Shown here piece after piece: positions 52,593 through 63,240 of a DNA stretch of 64,000 nucleotides; the stretch's first letter is position 1; each line of letters begins with the position of its first letter. The DNA comes from Enoplosus armatus. Its lineage: Eukaryota; Chordata; Actinopteri; Centrarchiformes; Enoplosidae. The stretch covers positions 22,629,241-22,693,240 of the forward strand of contig NC_092182.1 in the NCBI RefSeq assembly GCF_043641665.1, in the 5' to 3' direction. Below the pieces are notes generated by a model. It was not told the origin of the DNA, made no database searches, and saw only the letters and a program-made list of their open reading frames with translations. Position numbers and translations under genes: made by a program.

Positions 52593-54044
52593 TTACTGTT
52601 GCAAACTACTAATATATAAATGTAATCTCTAAAGGGTTGAGACTCGTCGTCTATAGTCAATTATGTCATTAATGACATAATGATTTGGGAGGAGCACATC
52701 GTTCATCAGAGAGGTTCAAAGGGAATTTGGATAAGCCGAACTGCCGTCCCCTCTCTGCATCTTGAAGCCATTCAAGTTCATGCTTGAAATACACGCTTAT
52801 AGTTTTTTTCTCCTCAATAAACTCCCACTTTGAGGATTAGAAGTTACACAAACAGTCCTCATCCAATAACTCTAGATGGGGGAAGATCCCCCACCCACTG
52901 ACTCATTACTTGGTAATGCCTTTAGTCAAATTTGATTGCTTGCCTCCGTCTCAGATCTTGCAGATGGGCCCCTTCGTCTTAGCCTGCATTCAGGGATGGC
53001 ATCTCTGACCACAGTTCACTTTCAGTGTATTTTACTGCGCTAAATGTATGGAAGCAACGACACAACCTAACAGTCTGAATGCTTTTAGCTTTTTATTGAC
53101 TGTGAACAGCAGATAGGGGAATGTGTTTTCTCTGTATTGCACCAAACAAAACACTGGAAATACATGTCTGGAGTACTGACAAAATGAGATCATATTAAGC
53201 CATACATAATAAGCCTAAAGCTTATTTTCATATTAAATGGACACATACTGTGCTCGTGCTGTGGCAGAATACATGCAATTTTGATCAAAGCATAAATTAA
53301 ACTCATATTACACACTTAACACGTAGATACGTTAATGTCATCATCATCATGTACTTTAATTGCATAATAAGGATGAATGGTATCCTGAATTGACTTTAAT
53401 AGAAATGGGAAAAACCCTCATATATTTATTTATAAACAAAAACTGCAGAATACACAATATTTCCCTGATAGAATTTTGCAAACGCTGGATTTTATAATTG
53501 TTTTACAACTAAATCCAGTCATGGCTAAAGCCAGACAAGTCACTGGACACTTTATGATCGAAATAATATTTATTGGGATTAGGTTTCAGATCTACATTTT
53601 AATACTGATATTCCCTAACAATGTACAACAGGCATCAATCATCACAACACTGCATGATTTACTGCCAGTCTCTGTATCCTTTTCTGTCTTTTTGAATGTA
53701 TGTTATAATGCTTGTTTTTAATAGAATGTTTAATAAATTGATCATGACACACTGACCATCCTTTTAATAGCCAAGACTCAGTCCTGAAAATGAAAAATCT
53801 AAAAAATAAATGCCATATGAAAAATTGACATATTTAAAAAAAAAACTTGATATAAATAGGCAACATTCAAATATTGTGAACATGAGGATGTCTGAGCGGT
53901 TACTCTCCTGTTAAACGAATTAAATACCACTGCACAGCGATGATGCTCATGTAGTGCACACATGCCCGCTTCTAATAATTCGATCCGTGAGAATATAAAT
54001 TAAGGGCCTATTTTGATTCCATATTTACATGCGAGGTGAGCTCC
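52593..54044. other. Non-coding stretch before the retroelement
   Basis: No gene is seen. It contains a perfect 20-bp palindrome at 52,661-52,680. No 5' LTR matching the retroelement's 3' end was found here, so that element is truncated on this side. Confidence 0.5.
52661..52680. promoter_or_regulatory. Perfect 20-bp palindrome
   Basis: TTATGTCATTAATGACATAA is its own reverse complement. It holds TGTCA and TGACA half-sites around TTAA; TGACA is the core recognised by Meis/TGIF-type TALE homeodomains, and ATTAAT resembles homeodomain sites. Any binding role is inference. Confidence 0.3.
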
Positions 54045-54291
54045 ACTATACTGTATCGTCGCCAGGTGAGGGGACCACTGGACCTCCTGAGAGAGTATTG
54101 AGAGAGTATTAAGCCAGCTGATGACAATGTGGTAGCCTACATGCTGAAGATGCATGAGAGATTGGAGCAGATGACCGCTTTGGCACAGGACAACCTCAGA
54201 ACTGCTCAACACAACCTGAAGGTTCGGTATGATCAGACGGCTAGAGAGAGAATCTTTGAACCAGGTGAGAGCAAGTTGCTGGCCAAGTGAA
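54045..54291 (+). pseudogene. Integrase C-terminal remnant
   Basis: In this frame RRQVRGPLDLLRE is followed by a stop, then NVVAYMLKMHERLEQMTALA and YDQTARERIFEPGE. This matches the linker and C-terminal part of fish gypsy-type integrases, just before the usual K-W-x-G-P motif. At that point the tryptophan codon appears to be TGA, and the following 50 or so residues of the usual protein are deleted. The catalytic core (D,D35E) and zinc finger are not present. A small tandem duplication (GAGAGTATT, about 54,090-54,110) lies at the first stop and probably caused it. Confidence 0.65.
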
Positions 54292-54948
54292 GCATCAAAC
54301 ATTCCCAGAACCTGTGCTGCTGATCCAAGCTGTCAAGGAGGAGGAAGTAGCAGAGCAATTCTTCCCACCCAACCCGGCAGACTCCAACCCAGTAGGCCTG
54401 TCCCAGTTCACCCCATCTCAACAGGAAGAGGTGAAGGTGCTGCTGGACCCCGAGCTGTTCAGGGAGCAACCGGGAGTTACCAACCTGGTTCAACACAAGG
54501 CCCGTCTCAATGAGAATGCTCCTATCCGGCAGAGAAGCTACAGGATTCCAAAGTGGTTGGTGCCAGTGCTGAAGAAAGAGATTCAGCTGATGTTGGAGTT
54601 GGGAGTTATAGAGGCATCGATCAGTGAATGGTGCAGTCCAGTCGTTCTGGTGCCTAAGAAGGATCACTACGATTATGCATCGACTTCCAATACCTCAACG
54701 CCATGTCAAAATGATATCCCTACCCCATGCCTCAAATTGATGAACTGTTGGAGAGAGTTGGCAGCACCAAGTATATCAGCACCATGGACTTGAGCAAAGG
54801 GTACTGGCAGCTGGCCTTAGCGGCAGAGGCCAAGGAGCTGGTGGAGTACCTGGGGCATGTGATTGGATATGGCCTAATCAGACCACAGGTGGGCAAAGTC
54901 GAAGCCATCCAGGCATATCCAGTCCCTACAACAAAGAAGAGGGTTTGA
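54292..54948 (+). pseudogene. Reverse transcriptase remnant, active-site block deleted
   Basis: After the integrase remnant comes the linker typical of this family (LLIQAVKEEE), then YRIPKWLVPVLKKEIQLMLE, and then SEWCSPVVLVPKKD, the start of the reverse transcriptase fingers. A frameshift near 54,668 moves the reading to LCIDFQYLN, then a TGA, then PMPQIDELLERVGSTKYIS and MDLSKGYWQ, which carries the motif A aspartate. Directly after this about 90 residues are missing, including the YxDD active-site motif, and the text resumes at EYLGHVIGYGLIRPQVGKVE. The piece ends with an in-frame TGA at 54,946-54,948. It is inactive. Confidence 0.75.
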
Positions 54949-54954
54949 GCATGT

Positions 54955-55452
54955 ATGGGACTAACAGGATGGTACAGGAAGTTCATAACACATTCGGCTG
55001 AGGGATCTGCTGTCTTGACAGACCTGACAAGGGCCTCAGCTCCCAACAAAGTTTGCTGGACGGAGGAGTGTGAGAGAGCCTTCAAAGACCTCAAAGAGGC
55101 AATCTGCAGTGAGTCAGTTATCCACAGCCCAGGCCTTTCCAAACCATTCATCCTGCAGACAGATGCTTCGGGAGTTAGCCTTGGAGCGGTGTTGCTCCAG
55201 AAGGAAGATGGAGAGAGGAGACCAGTGGTCTTTCTGAGTCGCAAGCTGCTAGGCCGGGAGACCAGATATTTGAGAGTGGAGAAGGAGTGTTTGGCCATGA
55301 AATCAGCAGTGGAATCCCTGCGCTACTACCTGCTGGAGCGACACTTCCTAGAGACTGGTCATCGGGCACTACAGTGGTTGAACTGCATGAGTGATGCAAA
55401 TATGCACATTGTCAGTTGGTATCTTGCCATGCAGTTGTTTCTGGGTATTTGA
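54955..55452 (+). pseudogene. RNase H remnant of the same pol
   Basis: This is in the same frame as the end of the reverse transcriptase. GLTGWYRKFI and WTEECERAFKDLKEA are the connection region. QTDASGVSLGAVLLQ carries the first catalytic aspartate of RNase H, and YLRVEKECLA the glutamate. At the usual TDH position the sequence reads ETGHRALQWL, so the aspartate is replaced by glycine. After WYLAMQ the frame ends early and the usual C-terminal 20-30 residues are absent. The lack of integrase after this point is normal for GMR1-like elements. Confidence 0.75.
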
Positions 55453-55550
55453 ATGTTGTATTTTCTTGTATATTTAATTATTTATTATGGGTAGGTTTGG
55501 GTTGTCTTGTAAATATTAGTCATTGGATGTATTTATGGTATGTGTAATGT

Positions 55551-55806
55551 AAAAACGGGGGATTTTAGTGGTTTTGTAGGCACAACCCGTGTGGTAAATA
55601 GATCAGCCAACTGCTATTTAAGGCAGTCAGGAAGGGGGGCAGGCTTGGTCTTTGTGGTTTTGGTGGGTGCTTTGCAGGTTGTGACTTTCCTTGTCATACT
55701 GTGGTGTGTATGTAAATGCTGTGGGTGAAATAAAAGCCACTCAGTTCTCAGGACCCTTGCCTTTGCCTCCTCACTACCTCCAGCCGCCAAGAGGCGCATT
55801 CTTACA
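55551..55806 (+). mobile_element. Probable 3' LTR with polypurine tract
   Basis: A polypurine tract AAAAACGGGGGA (55,551-55,562) follows pol. After it come a TATA-like TATTTAA (55,615-55,621), a purine-rich AGGAAGGGGGG, and AATAAA at 55,729-55,734. The segment ends near ATTCTTACA, a plausible CA terminus. The arrangement fits an LTR of about 240 bp with promoter and polyadenylation signals. The exact 5' edge is uncertain because no 5' LTR copy exists to compare. Confidence 0.5.
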
Positions 55807-57455
55807 CTCGCAAACCAGTCTTAGGAGATTTTTACAGTGACCTGACCTCATGTGAAGTTGATTCATAGATTTTCCATGCAGATGCAACATTCGTAGTATA
55901 ATTCTTCCTGGAAATATCTGAAAGAGTAAGAGAGCTCTCCTTTAGCAGGTGAGACTTTTTATAATCAGCTGAATTTCATTGCTGCAGGAAGAATCTGTTT
56001 CAATTTAATCTCTGCATTTTCAGTCAGATCTACAACTCTTTTATAAATAATTATTTCTGGCAACGTGGAAACACAGATGACAAATTATAAAGTTATAATC
56101 TTGCTCCTATTTCAAATCTTGAGAGTTTCACACTCTTTGAGCACAACAACACTTTTCGGAAAGCATTTAATGCGGCCCATAAGACAAAAATAAATGTTTC
56201 CCTGTAGTTTATTTATTGTTTATTCTACTTTGCTCTTTGTCCCCTGAGTTTGAGACATTCTAATTTAAAATGCACTGACCACAGCTGCAGAAGTGGACAC
56301 ATCACTTCCTAAAGAAGATGGATTGTTCCTTCCTCAGGAACTAATTAGCCAGTGTCTTCCAGCGCTCATGTTCAAATGCCAAGTTCTGAAGCTGACTGTA
56401 GGGGAGACAGCCAAAGAAGGATTCACAAAACAGGCAGATACACAGATGATGCTAATTGTCCATTATGAAAGCTCTTTGGAGGCCATTTGAGATGTCTATT
56501 TTGAGGTCAGTTGTTAAAATCAACTCAATTTCTTACATTTTGATGATTAGAAATCAAGTCGACGCATCACAGAGAAAGTTCTATGAAGTATTGGTCCAAT
56601 TTTTGGCTCCAGAGAGACTTCCTGATGTTATATTTTATTATGTGAAACCCTCTGCACGGCAAGTACTTTTCAGTAAGCCTTTAAGATAAAATTTCATGAT
56701 GTAATTTCATGAAATTGTCAATGACCAGATGTTGGTCAGAGTGAGAGATAAGATTGGGGATATCATTTTTTTTTATTATTTAAATTTTAGTCTGAACGAC
56801 ACAGATGATCCAGAATATTAAAAAGTACAAACATTTAAAAACATCAAGTCACCTACACTACTGTTAATGAGATGCATTTTTTCCCTCTACAGGTGCGTGG
56901 ATTATGAAACCATATTTTTTTAATTAGATTGCCTACAACAGTCTGGAAGAATAGTCACACTTTTTTTTGATTTATTTCTTTTTATAAATGTCTAACATTC
57001 ACATATAACCTCGACTTCGCCTTCCTTCATCACACATCCTCTACTGTGTGATGATCCATGCACTGTAAGTGGATTTACCACTTTGCGGAATAGTGAGGTA
57101 GGCTGCAGCAATACATGTTAGTGTTTTCTGACACACTCCATTTTGATTTCTCTCTAGTGAATTTGAATAGCACGCTGTGAGATTCAATGGCTAATTGACT
57201 GATCCATCTCGACATTAAAGGCATTTCATAGCACACTTAGTATCTTTTCAATGGCATTCAATGTGTCATTAGAAGAATTCAATTGAAGGTAGAAAAAGTA
57301 ATGGAATTGCAGCGAAATGAATAGTCATCAAGTACTCAAAATCATTCACAAGGTCTCTCTGAAAACGGTCAATGTGACAATAAGCATAATTTGTCTCTGA
57401 ATCATCCACTTACAATTGTGGAATGTGCTTTTCACATGCCAGTGAACAGCAGAAT

Positions 57456-57495
57456 ACACACACACACACATAGAGAGAGAGAGAGAGAGAGAGAG
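57456..57495. repeat. Compound (CA)(GA) microsatellite
   Basis: A CA tract of about 15 bp is followed by a GA tract of about 24 bp. Confidence 0.95.
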
Positions 57496-57560
57496 CAGTT
57501 CAATAACATGATAGACAGATAGAGCTGTTTGTTAAAGGAAGGCATTTCATGATCTGAAAA

Positions 57561-57623
57561 TACATATAATATATACATATAAATATATATATACACACAC
57601 ACACATACACACACACACACACA

Positions 57624-57654
<31 letters not shown>
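57561..57654. repeat. Compound (TA)(CA)(TA) microsatellite
   Basis: Interrupted AT-rich repeats lead into CA tracts of about 40 bp and then a TA tract of about 27 bp. With the CA/GA tract 65 bp upstream it makes a 200-bp dinucleotide-rich cluster. Confidence 0.95.
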
Positions 57655-57657
<3 letters not shown>

Positions 57658-58282
57658 GAGATGTAAATGACAACAGGGAGGCAGGTTGGGAGTTAATAAT
57701 ATATTACTGGTGTACAATGCATTACTCTGATTGTGGTCAGAAGATGGACTCTGTAACACTTCAGTACCCATACCATATTCAGAGAGAATGTATGTTTAAG
57801 GGATGAGATGAAACCTAACCTTGAGTATTTACTGAGTGCCTCTTAGCTTCCTTTGCACTACTCAAATCTGCAGCTCTCACTCATTTTGCCCGGAGGCCGT
57901 GTTGATGCTGAAGGTGAGGGTATGGGGCCCTTGAGACCGTCACGCTACTCTTTCATTCATTTGTGTTTCATGTACAGATTCTTATCCACCTGTGCTCCCA
58001 CTCACAGGAGAAACATCTAAGACCCAACTGCTGAATATTCATGAGAAGAAGATATAAAGAGGACGGAAAGAATCTTTGCTGATCTTTTTTTATGTTACAT
58101 TGTCCAGGAGAAGCCTGCTGTGAGACTGTGTTTGTGAGGGCCATAGGGAGGGTCTATTTATTACATGTGTCTCCCCAAAGAATATCTACTGTAGATGCTA
58201 GTGACTATGACAAGAGATAGTCCAGAGATTTTTTTTTCTTGCAGATGAACTGGAATGACTCTTAAAGCAAATGACCCATTCA

Positions 58283-58300
58283 TTTTTTTTTTTTTTTTTT
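58283..58300. repeat. T18 homopolymer
   Basis: A run of 18 T, read as a poly-A tract on the minus strand. No retrotransposed sequence is recognised beside it. Confidence 0.9.
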
Positions 58301-58648
58301 AAACCATAGGAGGAGCTTTTGTGTCTTGGTTGCATAAGAGAAAGGGCACCTGTGAGTGTGTGTTTCCATGTATGTGGGTGTGACAGCGTGTGCATCTGCA
58401 CCCATGCACACAAGCCTCAGTGTGCGAAAGTACGTGGGTGTGATGTGGATTAGTTTGAGTGAATACTGCTGTGCACAGTGTAGCTAAACCCTTAAATGGG
58501 ATTAATTCAAGGTGGGCTCATAAAATGAAAGATGCCATTTACCTTGGGTTTGTGCTTCCACCTATGGTTTGCTGCCTTCAGTAAGCTCCTCTGTTAAAAG
58601 TAATGTCTTTATAAATTCTACAGTATGTGCATTAACGTTATACAGTAA

Positions 58649-58652
<4 letters not shown>

Positions 58653-58698
<46 letters not shown>
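58653..58698. repeat. (TG)23 microsatellite
   Basis: The longest uninterrupted TG tract in the window, about 46 bp. Confidence 0.95.
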
Positions 58699-58700
<2 letters not shown>

Positions 58701-60575
58701 TTTGCATCAGGCATAGAGGTTGAAATGTGAATTTGAATGAAGAGCAAGGTAATTTACTTTTGACAGTTAACTAGGTATTCAAGTGCATGCACTGCTTAGA
58801 CAATGCAAGACAATGAAGCTACTTAGTGATGGTGTTTTATAACACTGTCACAAGGAATGTAAATTCATACATACTTTAGAAATGACCTCCAGGGTCCATA
58901 TTTTAAAATATTTATTGCCAGACAGAGGGGTCAGCTAAAGTCAGAGGATTTTACAGCCCCACTTACCATGAATATACTCTACCTCGTCTGAATGACTCTC
59001 AGTAGAATATTACTATAATCTTTGTGTCTCCCTCCACTCTTTTGCTTCACCATTGCTTCAGTTGTTTGAAACAGGGGATACCTTCACAACTGACAAAATG
59101 ACTCTGAGAATAGGAACTCGAGCCAAAGCTGAACCAATAATGTGATGATGTGAACCAGCTGCATTCAAGTGTGACTGCTTCCATTTACATCACCATTCAT
59201 CCACACAGTGTTGTTGTTAGCATGAATACGAGTAACGGTATGCCCCGACGTGTTTGTTGTTTTTTTTTTTCATTTGATGGATTGTGAAGTCGGCAGTGAT
59301 GTTCAGAGCTGCAGAGATGAAGCTTGAATCGTTTTTCTTACAACATCAAGTGAATATGGCTGAAATAGCTTTCATGGAGAGAGTTCAAGGAAAGTGGGAT
59401 GTGATATTTGTCATTTCCTGTGTTGTTCGCTCCCTTCACTGAAACAATACCAGAATATAGATAAACAATCACACTGCTATACTTGGTAAGTAAATTGCAG
59501 ACAATTTCATTCTGTCTTTTGTCAGAGAGTCAATGTATGGATGTTTCCACTGCAGGGACTAATATAAGTGCGACAACTGCAGTGTAGTGCACTTGAACGC
59601 ACAGCTGCATGATATAGCTTTGCTGCATTTGATTGCAGTGACGTTGCATTTTCTTTCCACAAAGTTGTGCATTTCACTGAGCTATCTGTTTAGGTATGAA
59701 AGACAAACCTCTGGTGATATGAACATGATGTATGTGATCAGTCATTTCCCCATGTAATTTATTGGCAGTTGATTTTGCAGAGGTTAAGCAATTAATTTCA
59801 TCCACTGAAGTCTGACTTCCTCTCTGGTGACTGACTTGGCTGAACACAGGAATTCAGATGAAGACATAAAGTGTCACTGCTCACAGAGCAATCTGAGTCA
59901 AAATCAACAACCTGAGTTTAAGATGAGGAGAGCTGTGAAAAATGAGCGTCTCAGTCTCTTACTGCACCATCTGGAACAGATGATGAAGTGCTTAAACGTC
60001 CAGGAAGTATTAACAGGAATTAACGTAACTGTGTAATAGCCGTTAATGGAAGGAGAAACCCAGAATGCAGGATTAAGTAAGTAAGACGTCCCTGTTTTAT
60101 CGTATACACTCTTGTGGCCGGGATACAATAGCTAGGAAGGTAAGTCATACGAGCACCACCTCTTCTGAGGTAGTTCACCACCGAGACAGGGTTGGTTGCA
60201 GACTACACTGGCTCATGCAGGAGTGTCATGCCCCCTGCATGGATGCTTTGACATTCACATAAAGGACAGGCTCGGTAAAGCCAGTTATCTCTCAGCCCAG
60301 TGACAGCAACGGTCGTGTGGCTGGGAGGAGATGGGCACGCGTCCTTCAGCTGTGTTTGTGATGCGCTCTTAGACAGGACAGCAAAGATGGAAGCTCCTCG
60401 GGGGATGAGTGTCTTCATTACCAGAGCCTGCCGCTGGTGAAGGATGGTTTAAAGTCCACTCCATATGGCTGGATAGATAGATATCACAAAAGAGCATTTG
60501 TGCCCTTCCCCCATCTTTTGATTTTTGAATATAATGTTAGTCATAGATTGCCTTGATACTTGGCCCTGACAGAGA

Positions 60576-60606
60576 GATAGTAGACCTCTGATAGTAGACC
60601 TCTGAT
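60576..60606. repeat. 14-bp tandem duplication
   Basis: GATAGTAGACCTCT occurs twice head to tail, followed by a partial third unit (GAT). Confidence 0.9.
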
Positions 60607-62820
60607 CACTGGACCCTTTCTCCGAATATGTGCCGCCTCCTGGCTCCACCATTTCACTCCTTACATTTAAAATGAAGTTTAACAAGCAGCTAATAACGCA
60701 TACAGTTTATTTCTCATGTATGAATCTAAATAGTTTGCCTGTCTTCTGAAATTTGTAAAGTTGGCACACATTTTTAAAAAGAAAAACATGATAACACAGC
60801 CACCAATTAAATTGGTATGAACTTTTTCTTGTCCTGCCTCTATAACCGAGATTCAAAATCAAAGTTATATTTGCAAAGGGATTAAAAACTGTCAGGTTTG
60901 CTATTCTGATGATAATGGAAAATTCTGCATTTGAATCCAGCATTTGCAATATTTCTAAATTGAAAAAATAACACTGTTTTATCTTAGCTAACATGTGTTT
61001 TCTTTTATTTTGTTTTGCTACTAAATAAGCTCTGGCAAAGGATTTTCATTTATTTTAGAATAACCTGAGTGGGGGTGTCCAGAGGCAGTGTTGTGAATAA
61101 CAAGTGACTGGTGTGAATCCATGACAGGGAAAAATGTCAGCAGTAAAAGACTTTGGTTGTGGCAGCTCCCATGTTTTAATTACTGAATTTGCGTTCTGCC
61201 CCTCCCCACCTGGTTTCTTGAAATGAACATGATGTATTAAAATGTAAATAAATGGTCTGGGGCACCAATGACCCCACCTCCAAGGGGATTATGTAGGAAG
61301 CATAAGTAGAATCAGGCAGTAGTTTGAAAAGTAAAGCTTTAATTACAAAGCAAAGTTGCCTAAAACTTTTAGCCTAATCCCTAACCCTTGATGTGCTATT
61401 TGACAACTTATTAAACCAAATAATTGCTAAAATGCTCATTTTCTAGAATCAGACACTATGACAAATTCTATGAGCCATGCATCACAAATTCAATATTGTG
61501 ACCTTTACATTGTTTACCAGAACTAAGAAACGTGCAATCATATAGACGCACAAATGTTTGGAATATCTTGAGCATCATATTCAGCGTGAGCTCTTCAGGC
61601 ACTGCATGCATAATCAAGAAAAGAATATTGAAAAAAAACACTTTGCTTGTGCCTCATCCAAAAATGATGCAAATGCAAATGCGACCGCGTGGGAAGGTGT
61701 GAAAGCAGTTCTAGTCAATTCAGATGCTGCAGACCATTCTGTCATGAAAATAGGCTTTTTAGTTGATATGATCCTGTTAGCCACAAAATCCTGTGATAGA
61801 GTAACAGTGATGCAAATGGAAATGGTCAAGAAGAAGTGTCCTGGTCTCAAAAATACGCATTTATCCTCACGACAACTGGTAAATCAAAAATGGTGTGTAT
61901 GGCCCACTGTGCTTTCAATGTCTTGCATTGTCCGTTTGCAATGAATGTGGCACGGTGTTGTTATTGTACGAAGTTGCACCTCTATTAGCCGTAAAAATAT
62001 AATGTCTCTGCTGTGTGATCAACCTCCATTTATGTGTGCAATTAAATTCTGATAACATTCGGCCACTGGTAACACTGGTAACGATTGAGGAACGAATCAG
62101 GAGCAACTGCATAATTAATGAATCGTTAATAAGTAGTTGATGAATAACTCAACGCACTTACTAGAGAACAGACTGGGAGATACTATATTAATGAATCATT
62201 TGATAATAATGATAAGCTCATGAATATGAAGACACTGAGGAGTTAAAAAAGTAGTCCATTAGTAAGTAAGTTTCAGCTGATGCTAACATTTGTGTTAGAA
62301 GCAGCCAGGGCTAAAAAACTGAGGTGTTAAACGTGTTAAAGTCTGTTTTTTCTACTGAGCACTACTGTCCAAAGCTTTGAACACAATGTTGTATCACTGC
62401 TTAGCAATTTGCATATGAGAGCGTGATGGCTCTTTAGTTCTGCAAAAAATGGGAAAGATGCCTGTTCAGAGGTTACGGCTACATAAAGAGGAAGAACCTT
62501 CATTCTTATGATAAAACAGGTTTTCCAGTGGGCCACCATCCACTGTGCTCCATCATTATTATGATAATCTGTCACGGTACATCAAACAGCTCCTGGCTTA
62601 TAAATTATAAAGATAATTAATGGAAAATGTTTGTCAGAGTGCAGCAGCAGGACCCTGACGTCCATTGTCTTTAGCCACAGCACCACCAGTGCAAGTTGCA
62701 CAAGGTGGTAAATATTTACCTCCCAATACCTTTAATCAGCCCGTTTGACATTCACCTTGTGGCTTGAATACTCAGTCCACAGGTCAAGGTACTGAGTAGA
62801 ATGAAGACACCCATAAATCC

Positions 62821-63240
62821 ACTGGTGGAAAGTAACAAAGTACATTTACTAACTGTCCTGTACTTATATTATTATTTTTTGCTACCTTACACTTCTACTC
62901 CACTACAATTCAGAGGGTAATATTGTACTTTTTACTCCACTACATTCATTTAATACATTCAGTTACTAATTCCTTGGATATTATCAGATTAGTAATATAA
63001 AATTTAATAAACAAATAAATTATGATGTATTATTATCGGTTAAGACAAGACTTTATTGATCCTCGGGGGAAATTCGCAAGCCACCCAGCAGTATGTAAGG
63101 TAATTAAATTAGCCCCACTTTAACCAGCTGCAACATTAAAGTGATTTACACATTAATGCATCAGTAATTATAATCCAATAATTTCTACACTGTGGTATTG
63201 CTACTTTCACCTAAGGAAAATATCTGAGTACTTCTTGCAT
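62821..63240 (+). mobile_element. High-copy teleost element, near full-length but degraded
   Basis: The left end ACTGGTGGAAAGTAACAAAG, the interior CTACTCCACTACAATTCAGA and ACATTAATGCATCAGTAATT, and the right end ATATCTGAGTACTTCTTGCA match in order a fish repeat I recall as starting GTGGTGGAAAGTAACTAAGT and ending near AATACTTCTTCCACCAC. It is non-coding, probably a non-autonomous DNA transposon. It is shortened by internal deletions and interrupted at 63,044-63,079. Confidence 0.7.
63044..63079 (+). mobile_element. Very short insert, LINE-tail-like
   Basis: About 36 bp containing ACTTTATTGATCCTCGGGGG then AAATTC interrupts the surrounding repeat: the expected host sequence runs from TTAAG directly to CCACCCAGCAG. 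TTTATTGATCCCNGNGGGGAAATT is a frequent 3' terminal motif of fish non-LTR elements, so this may be an extreme 5'-truncated insertion. AAG at both edges may be a target-site duplication. Confidence 0.4.

Larger units (their letters stand above)
54045..55806 (+). mobile_element. GMR1-like Ty3/gypsy retrotransposon, 5'-truncated and dead
   Basis: The order along the plus strand is integrase C-terminal remnant, reverse transcriptase, RNase H, probable 3' LTR. Most Ty3/gypsy elements have integrase after RNase H. Integrase before reverse transcriptase defines the GMR1-like group first described from cod, and sequences of this type are common in fishes. Everything upstream of the integrase C-terminus (gag, protease, integrase core, 5' LTR) is missing. 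Frameshifts, stops and internal deletions mean that no functional protein can be made. Confidence 0.75.
55807..62820. other. 7-kb gene-free stretch
   Basis: Microsatellites are listed separately. Open frames of up to 128 codons (61,558-61,944) have no recognisable domain or splice support. No RNA gene was recognised. Confidence 0.5.

Noticed and set aside
54233..55298. Long minus-strand open frames (144 and 188 codons) over the retroelement
   Set aside because: They are antisense shadows of the plus-strand pol remnants, whose domains are recognisable.
60168..60180. TGAGGTAGT similar to the let-7 seed region
   Set aside because: The match stops after nine bases and no hairpin partner is found.
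61558..61944. 128-codon plus-strand open frame
   Set aside because: No recognisable domain, and an overlapping antisense frame is similarly open. A chance frame of this length is expected in 64 kb.
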